Shown: piece by piece, positions 17,801 to 27,200 of the stretch
Layout: each line of letters opens with the position of its first letter
Position numbering within the stretch: the stretch's first letter is position 1
NCBI RefSeq assembly: GCF_031451695.1
Contig: NZ_JARWAM010000016.1
Span: 1-64,000, forward strand
DNA length: 64,000 nucleotides
DNA from: Franzmannia qiaohouensis
GTDB lineage: Bacteria; Pseudomonadota; Gammaproteobacteria; Pseudomonadales; Halomonadaceae
Reading direction: 5' to 3'
Made by a program: the position numbers and the translations under genes
The notes under the pieces: model-generated
Seen by the model: only the letters and a program-made list of their open reading frames with translations
What the model was told of the DNA's origin: nothing
Database searches by the model: none

Positions 17801-18334
17801 AGTTTGTATATGCAGATGCTCGAGCGTGCGGTGAAGGCAATCAAGGCCGGCAAGACGCCGAACATCGAGGCGCCGCTGGACCAGGGGGTGGAAATCAGCC
17901 TGAATCTGCCGGCGCTGATCCCGGACGACTACATGCCTGATGTGCAGCAGCGCCTGATCATGTATAAACGCATTGCCAGCGCCGAGGACGAGGCAGCACT
18001 CAAGGAACTGCAGGTCGAACTGGTAGACCGTTTCGGCCTGCTGCCGGCACCGCTCAAGACGCTGATGCGCCAGACCCGGCTGCGCCAGCGCGCCGAGCGG
18101 CTGGGCATTTCGCGGCTGGAGGCGGGGCCACAGCGCGGCCGGGCGATATTTGCCACCGGCACCGCCGTCGACCCGATGACGCTGGTCACCCTGATACAGA
18201 AGGATCCGGTTCACTACCGGCTCGATGGCGCCGATACCCTGCGCTTCGAGCTCGAGATGGAAACCGAAGAAACGCGCTTCAGCGTGGTCGAAGGCCTGCT
18301 GGAGCGATTGAACCGCAAGACCGAGGCGGCTTGA
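14873..18334 (+). CDS. mfd: transcription-repair coupling factor Mfd
   Basis: ATP-dependent translocase that removes RNA polymerase stalled at lesions and recruits UvrA. The 1153 residues match the full family length. In order: a UvrB-like N-terminal module; a RNAP-interacting CarD-like domain around residues 475-550 (VHQAHGVGRYLGLERLEAGG); helicase motifs with Walker A GDVGFGKTEVAMRAA (near 632) and the DEEHRFG box (near 732); the TLTATPIPRTLNMA motif; the second RecA fold with IIETGIDVPSANT and QLHQLRGRVGRS; and the C-terminal TRCF domain. The ATG is at 14873. It is divergent from gap, as in Pseudomonas. Confidence 0.98.
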   Translation: MPHFSPLDPPRPSGTRETLYWQRPHGSALALALARLAADAPLLVITADTAEAQRLENDLAFFADAPVMPFPDWETLPYDSFSPHQDIVSARLRTLRELQQASHGIVLVPINTLMQRLAPVEYIAGRVLSLEVGQTLDREGFRESLSRAGYRAVETVYEPGEYALRGALIDLYPMGSEAPLRIDLFDDEIDTLRHFDPDTQRSQDKVERVELLPAHEYSLSRSAIACFREGFETLFDVDPRQCPLYVDALKGIPSPGLEQYLPLFFEETATLFEHLAASTRVATLPGVFEAAEHHWAAIESRFENLGVDPTRPLLPPHRAFVPVAEVFGAIKRHPRVAMTEDPDHPHVRLSATQPPPTVAINARAQQPLASLQRFLADHPTARVLFVAESRGRREAIEEQLAPLHLALPHVDDWHAFAGGEQHLAITEGGLEAGLAMGDSDAGITLAVVTESELFGDVVRQSRRRAKATDDNELAVRHLAELHEGSPVVHQAHGVGRYLGLERLEAGGQAAEFLALEYADGAKLYVPVDSLHLISRYAGASDELAPLHKLGSETWDKAKKKAAEKIRDTAAELLDVYARREARVGFACDLPVEEYARFAGSFPFEETPDQRAAIGAVIGDMTRTQPMDRVVCGDVGFGKTEVAMRAAFLAVHSGRQVVVLVPTTLLAQQHYDNFRDRFADTAVQVELISRFTGGKGQAESLKRIEEGRADIVIGTHKLLAKRMHFPNMGLLIIDEEHRFGVAQKERLKSLRAEVDILTLTATPIPRTLNMAMSGIRDLSIIATPPARRLSVKTFVQQRNEAVVKEAILREILRGGQVYVLHNEVKTIETSAEQLRELVPEARVAVAHGQLPERSLERIMSDFYHKRFNVLVCSTIIETGIDVPSANTIIIERADKFGLAQLHQLRGRVGRSHHQAYAYLLTPPPKAITRDAAKRLEAISQAEDLGAGFTLASHDMEIRGAGELLGDEQSGQMETIGYSLYMQMLERAVKAIKAGKTPNIEAPLDQGVEISLNLPALIPDDYMPDVQQRLIMYKRIASAEDEAALKELQVELVDRFGLLPAPLKTLMRQTRLRQRAERLGISRLEAGPQRGRAIFATGTAVDPMTLVTLIQKDPVHYRLDGADTLRFELEMETEETRFSVVEGLLERLNRKTEAA

Positions 18335-18378
18335 ACGGCTGACACCGAGCAAGCGCCTGATGATAAAGGTATGACTCG

Positions 18379-19482
18379 GTGAACGAGACCAAGCCCATGA
18401 ACATGCACCTGACCCACGGCCTGAGCGGACGCCTGCGTGCCGCCCTGGCCACAGCCCTGCTGGCGATCTCGCCGCTGGCACTGGCCGATGCCGCCAACGG
18501 CGAACGCCCGGTGGGGCACTATCCTATCCCCGAGCGGGGCGACGTGATCGGCAGCATCCAGACCGTGACCGCGGCCAAGGAAGACACCCTGATCGACATC
18601 GGCCACCGCTTCGGCCTCGGCATCGAGGAGATGCGCCGTGCCAACCCCGAGCTGAGCATGTGGTACCCGGGCGAAGGCGCCGAGGTGGTGCTGCCTACCC
18701 AGCACATCCTGCCCCCCGGCCCGCGCGACGGCATCGTCGTCAACCTGCCGGAGATGCGCCTCTACTACTACCCGCCCACGGCCAGCGGCGAGACGCCGAT
18801 CGTCGAGACCTACCCGATCAGCGTCGGCCGCGAAGGCTTTGCCACGCCGGTGGCCTCGACTCGCACCACCATGAACATCAAGGATCCGCACTGGGCGCCG
18901 CCGCGCTCGATGCGCGAAGAGGCCGCCGCCCGCGGCGAGCCGCCGCCCGCGGTGGTCCCGCCCGGCCCCGACAACCCGCTGGGCCGGCATGCGATCCTGC
19001 TCGGCCTGCCGAGCTACCTGATCCACGGCACCAACCAGCCCGACGGCGTCGGCATGCGCGCCAGCCGCGGCTGTATCCGCATGCTGCCGCGGGATATCGA
19101 GTCGCTCTACTCGCGGGTACCAGTGGGCACCGCCGTGCACCTGATCAACGAGCCGTTCAAGGCCGGCTGGGACGCTGAGGGCACACTACTGGTGCAGTCG
19201 TTCCCGCTGCTCGACGAGCAGGAGGGCTCCTTCCAGCCGGTGCTCAACGCCCTGGAGATGCTCGCCAGCGCCTTCGGCGATGAACAACCCCCGGTAGATT
19301 ACGCTCGCGTGCGCGCCGAGGTCGAGGCGCCCAAGGGCCAGCCGGTGGCGGTGCTGCGTGAAGCCCGCGAGGAAACCATCGAGCACGCCGATGAGCCACA
19401 CCCCACTCCCGAAGGCATCTACCGCCACCTCGGCGAGCCTGACAACGGCCTCTACCAGCAGCTCGAACTGGCGATGGGCTGA
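18379..19482 (+). CDS. L,D-transpeptidase with LysM domain (ErfK/YbiS/YcfS type)
   Basis: Periplasmic YkuD-family enzyme of 367 residues: a signal peptide (hydrophobic LRAALATALLAISPLALADA), a LysM-like peptidoglycan-binding part (about 65-105), then a YkuD domain with the catalytic HGTNQPDGVGMRASRGCIRM, whose cysteine is the nucleophile. Members of this group join the C-terminal Lys of Braun-type lipoprotein to meso-DAP or make 3-3 crosslinks. The lpp-type gene 260 bases downstream and a second YkuD protein beyond it support an anchoring role. The C-terminal 120 residues extend past the catalytic domain. The start is uncertain: GTG 18379, ATG 18397 or ATG 18403; the later starts give a more compact signal peptide. 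Confidence 0.9.
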   Translation: MNETKPMNMHLTHGLSGRLRAALATALLAISPLALADAANGERPVGHYPIPERGDVIGSIQTVTAAKEDTLIDIGHRFGLGIEEMRRANPELSMWYPGEGAEVVLPTQHILPPGPRDGIVVNLPEMRLYYYPPTASGETPIVETYPISVGREGFATPVASTRTTMNIKDPHWAPPRSMREEAAARGEPPPAVVPPGPDNPLGRHAILLGLPSYLIHGTNQPDGVGMRASRGCIRMLPRDIESLYSRVPVGTAVHLINEPFKAGWDAEGTLLVQSFPLLDEQEGSFQPVLNALEMLASAFGDEQPPVDYARVRAEVEAPKGQPVAVLREAREETIEHADEPHPTPEGIYRHLGEPDNGLYQQLELAMG

Positions 19483-19491
19483 AAGACGTTG

Positions 19492-19520
19492 CAAAAAAAG
19501 CCCGGGCCATGGGCCCGGGC
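19492..19520. terminator. hairpin terminator between ldt and lpp
   Basis: GCCCGGGCC–ATG–GGCCCGGGC (19500-19520) is a 9-bp, all-GC stem, preceded by seven A residues and followed by AAATTT. Reading on the minus strand gives a U-run after the stem; the plus strand gives only a weak AAATTT. It probably ends transcription from both sides of this convergent gap. The remainder of 19521-19660 holds nothing I recognise. Confidence 0.7.
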
Positions 19521-19660
19521 AAATTTGCAGGGTGCAAACGATTTGCCAAGGGATGCTAGTCGTTTGCCAGGCTAGGTTACTCCCCTTACCCACCGAGGGT
19601 TACCCTCAATAGCCGGCAGGAAACCTCGCAATTCTCTTCTTGCCCTTTTCCCCCTGACAC

Positions 19661-19697
19661 AAACGCCGAGGCCGGCTCCTGATGGAGCCGGCCTCGG
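19661..19697 (-). terminator. intrinsic terminator of the lpp-type lipoprotein gene
   Basis: A perfect 14-bp stem (CCGAGGCCGGCTCC / GGAGCCGGCCTCGG, 19666-19679 and 19684-19697) with a 4-base loop, followed on the minus strand by CGTTTG. A second small hairpin, GAAAGC–GTTA–GCTTTC (19711-19726), precedes it right behind the stop codon. Strong termination is expected for a very highly expressed lipoprotein. Confidence 0.85.
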
Positions 19698-19742
19698 GTA
19701 AACCGATGCTGAAAGCGTTAGCTTTCGGCACCCATGACAGAA

Positions 19743-20006
19743 TTACTTCTGCATGGAGCGCTCGAACATGCGGTTCATCTCTTCGCGGTTTTCGCGAGAC
19801 ATCTGCAGAGCAGCCTGAGCGTCGCGCTGCGCTTGGTTAGCGGTGTTCTGTGCCTGGTTGGCCACGTTCAGCGCTTCAGAAGCGTCAGCCTGAGCGGACT
19901 CAGCTGTCATGCGCACTTCGTCCAGGGCGCCGGTAGAGGCACAGCCCGCCAGAATCGCCAGAGATGCAGCGGCAGCGGTAAGCTTCAGAGTGTTCTTAAT
20001 GGTCAT
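19743..20006 (-). CDS. oprI: major outer-membrane lipoprotein (Lpp/OprI type)
   Basis: An 87-residue lipoprotein with signal peptide and lipobox LAGC (C22), followed by an alanine-rich heptad-like helix (about 30-80: SAQADASEALNVANQAQN and similar). It ends in a single C-terminal lysine (FERSMQK), the residue that L,D-transpeptidases attach to peptidoglycan DAP. Length and ending match Pseudomonas OprI. A strong sigma70 promoter and a long terminator flank it, as expected of one of the most abundant proteins of the cell. It lies between two YkuD L,D-transpeptidase genes, which suggests that anchor and anchoring enzymes are grouped here. Confidence 0.9.
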   Translation of the reverse strand: MTIKNTLKLTAAAASLAILAGCASTGALDEVRMTAESAQADASEALNVANQAQNTANQAQRDAQAALQMSRENREEMNRMFERSMQK

Positions 20007-20102
20007 GGTGTTCTCCTTGAGAGACTTCCTTGGTTCAGCTTGGGTTGTGCCTGCTTAACAGGCGTCCTGCTATTGCAGGTTCTTCTGCACGTCACGATGG
20101 CA

Positions 20103-20130
20103 ATAATAGACAGCCAACACGTGATGTCAA
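20103..20130 (-). promoter_or_regulatory. sigma70 promoter of the lpp-type gene
   Basis: On the minus strand, a perfect TTGACA (20125-20130), a 16-base spacer, and TATTAT (20103-20108). This leaves a leader of about 90 bases with two small hairpins (CCTGCAATAGCAGG and GCCTGTTAAGCAGGC) before the CAAGGAGAA ribosome-binding site. It is the best promoter match in the window. Confidence 0.8.
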
Positions 20131-20144
20131 ACACTGTTTTATTA

Positions 20145-20165
20145 TAGACAGGCTCCGCCTGTCTA
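20145..20165. terminator. hairpin downstream of the second L,D-transpeptidase
   Basis: A perfect 9-bp stem, TAGACAGGC / GCCTGTCTA, with a 3-base loop, just upstream of the lpp -35 box and 29 bases past the ldt stop. The minus-strand side is followed by TAATAAAA and not a T-run, so it may be a weak terminator or an insulating hairpin. Confidence 0.45.
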
Positions 20166-20194
20166 CACGAAAAAACCTATCGCGCCCCTAGAGC

Positions 20195-20791
20195 CTAGCG
20201 GATCACGACCCGTGTGCCAATGCCGATCAGCTCGGCAAGCCGCTCGATCTCCTCATTGGTCACCGCCACGCAGCCCAGGGTCCAGTCGAAACGACCGTGA
20301 ATCTCCGGATCGCCGCCGCCAATGCCGTGCAGGCCGATGTTACCACCCAGTACGGTGTCCTGGGGCGGACGACCATGGCGACGCAGGAAATAGTGGTACT
20401 CCTCGTACTCGACACGGCTCATCACGCCGGCGTTGAGCGCTTCCAGCGCATTCCACGGCGTGGGGTAGTCGACGGCGAAGAACAGGTGAAAGCGGCTCTC
20501 GGGGTTGATGCCGTTGATACGAAACTCCCCCTGAGGGGTCTGCTTGTCGCCCCGCACCCGCATGCGGGCGGCGCCGCGCTGACCGATCGAGATGCCATGA
20601 ATGCGCTCGATGGGAAAGTCGCCGCGATACACCGTGAGCGTAGCATCGCTGTTATCGACCTTGACCCACACTTCAAACGGGTCGCGGGGGCCAAAATCGG
20701 TGGCGATGTTGTCGATCAGGCTGGCCTTCAGGCCAAGGGTCGGCGCAAGCGCCATCGCGATGATGGCGATCAGTCGGGTGAGTCGGCTCAT
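20195..20791 (-). CDS. L,D-transpeptidase family protein (YkuD)
   Basis: A 198-residue exported protein: signal peptide in the first about 22 residues, then a YkuD fold with VDNSDATLTVYRGDFPIERI and the catalytic segment HGIGGGDPEIHGRFDWTLGCVAVTNEE, in which the Cys of LGCVAV is the nucleophile and the preceding His the partner. It lacks LysM. It is shorter than the ldt at 18379 and belongs to a different subgroup (YafK/ErfK-like small forms). It lies upstream of lpp in the same direction but with a separate promoter between them. Its substrate, lipoprotein anchor or 3-3 crosslink, cannot be decided from sequence. Confidence 0.88.
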   Translation of the reverse strand: MSRLTRLIAIIAMALAPTLGLKASLIDNIATDFGPRDPFEVWVKVDNSDATLTVYRGDFPIERIHGISIGQRGAARMRVRGDKQTPQGEFRINGINPESRFHLFFAVDYPTPWNALEALNAGVMSRVEYEEYHYFLRRHGRPPQDTVLGGNIGLHGIGGGDPEIHGRFDWTLGCVAVTNEEIERLAELIGIGTRVVIR

Positions 20792-20910
20792 GGAGTCAGG
20801 TGCTCTCGTCTAACACGTTCAATGAGTGTCTTCTACGCTATCGGGCGCGCCGTGACAAACCCTATTTATCACCGCGCGTTCAACGCACTTGCGGGAGGCC
20901 ACAATCGGCT

Positions 20911-22497
<1,587 letters not shown>

Positions 22498-22625
22498 AGC
22501 GGCGTCCCGGATAGTGCAAAGGGGCGCGATTGTACGCGCTATCGGGCCGCGGTTCACCCTGTGCTGGCTAGCATTCCCACTACGCCCGGTCACCAGAGAG
22601 ACAAAGGTATTGCAGTGACCGGCAT

Positions 22626-22832
22626 CGCTCGGGACTCATCCGGCGGCAGGCCTGCGAGGAGGCGCTGTAAACCCCTCCCTGGGCGCTACCTTGCGCCCTG
22701 CTGCGCTCTCGCATCCTGCTTCGCTTGCAGGACCGGTGCTGGCCATCCTTGGCCAGCCCGTTCGGAGGAATCCTCCTCACCCATGGCGCAAACCTCCTCT
22801 ACGGCCAGCCCCCGGCGTCCCTCGCTATCAGC
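22626..22832 (-). repeat. dispersed structured repeat, copy 2 (long form, minus orientation)
   Basis: A full copy of about 207 bp, lying 29 bases past the end of the GIY-YIG-like gene. Internal hairpins: GCTGGCCATCCTTGGCCAGC, GGAGGAaTCCTCC and a GGGCGC-AAGG-like GCGCCC arm. It is inverted relative to copy 3 on the other side of that gene. Apart from this element the 22498-22861 gap holds only the ybiT leader. Confidence 0.85.
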
Positions 22833-22861
22833 ATTACCCGAGGCGGAGCAGCTCAACGCCG

Positions 22862-23320
22862 CTAAACCGCCGCCTGCTGATGGTTCGGCGGGTCGTGGCG
22901 CTCGACGGTAAAGATCGACTGCAGCTTGTCCTTCTTTCCGTACAGGTGGACGGTGGTCTGATCGAAGGGGAAGTACTCGATGTATTCGCTGTGCAGGTTG
23001 AAGCGCGGCTTGTGGGCATTGATCATCGCCGCCGCCAGTCGCTCGCGGTTGATATGCCCCGAGAGGCCGACGCTGACCCACAGCGCCTCCTCCGGCTGCA
23101 GGAAGTCTCGCCAGCTGGCGTGGTCCTCATGGAAGGTCAGGCCGTGGCGGGCATTGCGGTGCTCGCCTACGTAGATCAGCTCCTGCACCTCCATCTCGCC
23201 GCTTTCGGGGTCGTGGGCGGCGCGGTAAACGCAGTAGATCCCCGACTCATCGGGCACCTCGCTGAGCTCATCCAGCGTCCAGTAGCCAAGCATCTTGGGG
23301 GAAAGCAGTTGATCTGACAT
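22862..23320 (-). CDS. small GIY-YIG nuclease-like protein
   Basis: A 152-residue protein of no named family that I know. It carries a recognisable GIY-YIG layout: GIY at 27-29 (ESGIYCVYRAA), IYVG at 49-52 as the YIG motif, an arginine soon after (R58 in NARHG), and the helix E93RLAAAMINAHKPRFN108, which fits the E…P..N ending of the superfamily. The spacing between GIY and YVG (about 20 residues) is longer than usual, so catalysis is not assured. An exact AGGAGG eight bases upstream fixes the ATG at 23320. The gene is bracketed by inverted copies of a structured repeat (22626-22832 and 23467-23673). The UvrC/Slx1-type superfamily link is inference from motifs. Confidence 0.65.
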   Translation of the reverse strand: MSDQLLSPKMLGYWTLDELSEVPDESGIYCVYRAAHDPESGEMEVQELIYVGEHRNARHGLTFHEDHASWRDFLQPEEALWVSVGLSGHINRERLAAAMINAHKPRFNLHSEYIEYFPFDQTTVHLYGKKDKLQSIFTVERHDPPNHQQAAV

Positions 23321-23466
23321 CGCTATCACCTCCTATTGCTCGCCTGACGATGTGGGCGCCAAACCCGACACCCAACGTGGCGACTCACCTACAGCCTAGT
23401 CAAATTGGGCGTTTTTGCCCTACCCGCGCCTAGGCTAAGGGCCTGCCGACAAAGGCGCTAGCCACT

Positions 23467-23673
23467 GCCACTAGCGAGGAACGCCGGGGGCAGGCCGAAG
23501 AGGAGGGTTCTACGCCAGGGGTGAGGAGGATTCCTCCGAACGGGCTGGCCAAGGATGGCCAGCCCCGGTCCTGCAAGCGGAGCAGGATGCGAGAGCGCAG
23601 CTGGGCGTAGGTAGCGCCCAGGGATGGTTTACAGCGCCTCCTCGAAGGCCTGCCGACGGATTAGTGCCGAGCG
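23467..23673 (+). repeat. dispersed structured repeat, copy 3 (long form)
   Basis: A full copy in plus orientation between the GIY-YIG-like gene and the NYN gene. It contains GGGCTGGCCA–AGGA–TGGCCAGCCC, GGAGGATTCCTCC and the right block GCGCCCAGGGATGGTTTACAGCGCC. The family's left (AGCGAGGAACGCCGGGGG) and right (GGCCTGCCGAC) ends are clear. The rest of the gap (23321-23466) holds a small GGGC–AAAAAC–GCCC hairpin and a TTGACT without a matching -10. Confidence 0.85.
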
Positions 23674-23705
23674 ACAGGCTAAACAGGCGAGTCGGGGCGA
23701 TGTTG

Positions 23706-24179
23706 CTAGCGCAACAAGTCGCCTTCAATCGGCACGAAGTGACTTGCGGCGCGCATCAGCGAGGCGGCGGTGAGGCGCTCGACACCAACCACCTCGACGG
23801 GAATCCCATAGCGCTCGCGGATGCGGCTCACCAGCAGGTCGAAGTCGCCGTCGCCGGAGAGCAGCACCAGGCGGTCGACCTCGGCGGCGGCCTCCATGGC
23901 GTCGAGGGTGATGCCAACGTCCCAGTCGCCCTTGGCCGAGCCGTCGCTGCGCTGGATGAAGGGCTTGAGCTTTATCGTAAAGCCGATGCGGCGCAGGATC
24001 GCCTGGAACTGCTGCTGGCGCGGGTCGCCGCGCTCCACCGCATAGGCGTTGGCGACCACCACCTCGCGGTCGGCCGCGAAGCGCGCCCAGCAGGCGTGGT
24101 AGTCGAAATGACGACCGAACGCCTCGCGGGTGGTGTAGTAGACGTTCTGCACGTCGACCAGTATCGCGACTCGTTCCAC
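23706..24179 (-). CDS. NYN domain protein (LabA/DUF88 family, PIN-like)
   Basis: A 157-residue single-domain protein with the NYN/PIN-like acidic pattern: D9 and N12 in ILVDVQNVYY, KGDWDVGITLDAM (D85, D87, D93) and LLSGDGDFDLLV (D110, D112). NYN proteins are predicted metal-dependent ribonucleases, and several act in RNA processing or phage defence. Nothing next to it identifies a target. The start is a GTG at 24179 with a weak AGG upstream. It is followed at 28 bases (in its upstream direction) by the RND permease gene, so it may be read from that operon. Confidence 0.85.
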   Translation of the reverse strand: MERVAILVDVQNVYYTTREAFGRHFDYHACWARFAADREVVVANAYAVERGDPRQQQFQAILRRIGFTIKLKPFIQRSDGSAKGDWDVGITLDAMEAAAEVDRLVLLSGDGDFDLLVSRIRERYGIPVEVVGVERLTAASLMRAASHFVPIEGDLLR

Positions 24180-24207
24180 CGGTGCTGCCTCATCAGGGAG
24201 TAGGCCT

Positions 24208-27200
24208 TCAGCCTGACACAGCTCGCCCCTCGGCGTCGCCTGCTGGCGCCTCGTGCTTGTCGACCGGCACGCGCATCAGCAGCGCGTAGAGCACCGGCAC
24301 CACGCACAGGGTGATGATCGAGGCGGCCAGCAGGCCGAAGATGATGGCAATGGCCATCGGCGCCCACAGCAGGCCGCCGCCCAGCCACAGCGGCAGCAGG
24401 CCGCCACTGGTGGTCAGGGTCGACATCACCACCGGCCGCAGGCGGCGGCTGCCGGCCTCGAGGATCGCCTCCAGCGGCGCCAGGCCGCGGCTACGCTCGA
24501 GATCGATGCGGTCGATCAGCACGATGGCGTTGTTGATCACGATGCCGGCCAGCGACACCACCCCGAGGAAGGTCATGATGCCGAAATGCGAGCCGGTGAT
24601 CAGCAGGCCGAAGACCACCCCGATCAGCGACAGCGGGATAGTCGTCAGGATGATCAGCGGGCGCCGCAGCGAGTTGAACTGCATCACCAGCAGCACCAGG
24701 ATCACCATGGCACCGATCGGTAGCTTCTCGGCGATCGAGGCGGTGCCGATCTGCGAGGCCTCCATCTCGCCGCCGAATTCGTAGAAAACGTCACTGGGCC
24801 AATCGGCCTGCTGAGCGTCGAGCCAGGGGCGCAGCTCGGCGGCCATCGCCTCGGCAGTGATCCCCGGCGCCAGCTCCGACTCCACCGAGATGGTCTGATA
24901 GCGGTCGCGGCGCAGGATGCGCGGCGGCCCCCAGACCATCTTGACCTCGGCGACCTGGGCCAGCGGCACACCCTGGCCGCCCTCCTGGGGCATCACCACC
25001 ACGTCGTCGAGCTCGTCGGCATTGCGCAGCTCGCCGCGCTCATGGCGCAGCATGATCGGCACCAGGGTGTCGCCGTCGCGGAAGGTCGACACCTCGATAC
25101 CCGACAGCGCCGACTGCAGGCTCAGCGCCACATCGCGCTCGGTGACCCCGGCGCGAAGGGCCCGCGCCGGGTCGACGTCGACGCGCAGCCGCTTGACCCA
25201 GTCGCCCCAGTCGTCGCGCACGTTGCGGGTACCCGGCTGGTCGTCGGTATGGCGGCGCACCTGCTCGGCGATCTCGGCCAGCCTTTCGCGGTCGTTGCCC
25301 GACAGCCGGATCGACAGCGGCACCTTGACCGGCGGGCCGAAGCTGGTGGCCTTGACGCTGGCGCGCAGGTCGGGAAATTCATCGTTGAGCCACTCGTCGA
25401 GCTCGCCGATCAAGGGGGCGACGGCCTCCCAGCGGTTGGCCTGCAGCAGCATGAAGGCGTACTCGGGGCTCGGCGGCTCCGGGGCGTGATTGATGATATA
25501 GCGCTCGCCACCGAAGCCGATGAAGCTGCCCCAGTGGGTCACGCCGTCGCGGCGCCACTCGCCGGCGTCATCGCGCTCGGCGGCAAGCGCCTCGCCGAGA
25601 TGCGCCTCGATCGCCTCGACCACCTCGCGGGTGCGCTCGATGGGCGCCGAATAGGGTAGCCGCAGCTCGACGGTGACCAGGTTACGTTCGGCCTGGGGAA
25701 AGAAGATCTTGGGCAGATAGCCATAACCGACCAGGGTCAGGGCGAACAGCCCCAGCACCACGCCCAGGGTCGGCAGCGGATGGCGCAGCAGCGCCAGCAG
25801 GCCGCGTCGATAGCGCGGGTAGACGGCGCGTGCCACACGCCCCGCGGGCTGCTCGCCGGCATCTGCTGGCTGGGCGTCGGAGGTCTCGCGCTTGGGCTTG
25901 AGCAGTGCCACGCACAGCAGCGGGATCATGGTCAGCGACAGTAGCCACGACGACAGTAGCGTTATGGTCACCACCTGGAACAGCGAGCGGGTGTATTCGC
26001 CGACATCGGAGACCGCCAGGAACTGCGGCAGGAAGGCCGCCGAGGTGGTCAACGAGGCGGTCAACAGCGGAAAGCGCAGCTGGGCGGCCGACTCCAGCGC
26101 CGCCTGGCGCACGCTCTTGCCCTCGCGGGTCGAGACCTGGATCGACTCGACCATGACGATGGCGTTGTCGACCAGCATGCCCAGGGCGATGATCAGCGCC
26201 CCCAGCGAGACCTGATTGAGGCCGATGTCGAACAGCCCCATGAAGGCCAGGCAGGCGAGGATCGCCGCCGGCACCAGGCTGGCCACGATCAACCCGGTGC
26301 GCAGGCCGAGGAACAGCAGCATCACCACGCAGACCAGCACCACCGCCTGCAGCAGGTTGATCAGGAACTCATTGATGCGCTCGTCGACGCGGTCCGGCTG
26401 GAAGGCCAGTTCCTCGAATTCGAGGCCAATGGGCAGTTCGGCCTCTATCTCGGCGATGCGCTGGCGCACCTGATCGCCCAGGTCGGTGATATTGCCGCCC
26501 TCGCGCATCGCTACACCCAGCGCCAGGCCCGGTACGCCACTGGCGTGGTAACGGCTCATCGGCGGGTCGGCGTAGCCGTGATAGACCTCCACCAGCGAGC
26601 CCAGCGGCACGCGCTCGCCTTCAGGCAGCGGCACCAGCGCGCGGCGGATGTCGTCGATGCTTTCGAAGTTGCCGGTGGGCTCGAGCACCAGCCGCTCGCT
26701 GCCCGAGCGGATCGCCCCACCGGGCAGCACGATATTGCGCGCCGCCAGCAGCTGCCCGAGGCCCTGGGGCGACACCTCGAGCTCGGCCAGCCGCGCCTCG
26801 TTGTAGTCGAGGAAGATCCTCTCCTCGGCATAGCCATGGAGGGTGACCTTGGCCACGTCGGGCAGCTGCAGCAGGCGATCGCGGGCGTCGTCGGCGACCT
26901 GCTTGAGCTCGGCCGGCGAGAAGCCCTCGCCGGTCAGCGACAGCATGATGCCGAACACATCGCCAAACTCGTCGTTGATCTGCGGCGGGTGGGCCTCGTC
27001 GGGCAGTTGGTGCTGGATATCGCCGATCTTGCGCCGCAGCTTGTCCCAGCCGGCCTGGACGTCGGCCACATCGGGGCGCAGCTCGACGCGGATGATCGAC
27101 ACCCCGGCCCGCGAGGTACTCTCGACATAGTCGAGTTCCGGCATCTCCATGATCGCGGTTTCCAGCGGGTCGCTGACCAGCTGCTCTATGCGCTCCGGGG

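Noticed and set aside
20145..20165. Riboswitch or attenuator before lpp
   Set aside because: The hairpin lies upstream of the -35 box, so it is not in the lpp transcript.
22691..23317. 208-codon plus-strand frame across repeat copy 2
   Set aside because: It joins repeat sequence to the complement of the GIY-YIG-like gene. The latter has an AGGAGG site and family motifs on its own strand.
22626..23673. Insertion sequence with transposase around the GIY-YIG gene
   Set aside because: No transposase motif (DDE, HUH or serine/tyrosine recombinase) or target duplication was visible. It is therefore listed only as a repeat-bracketed gene.
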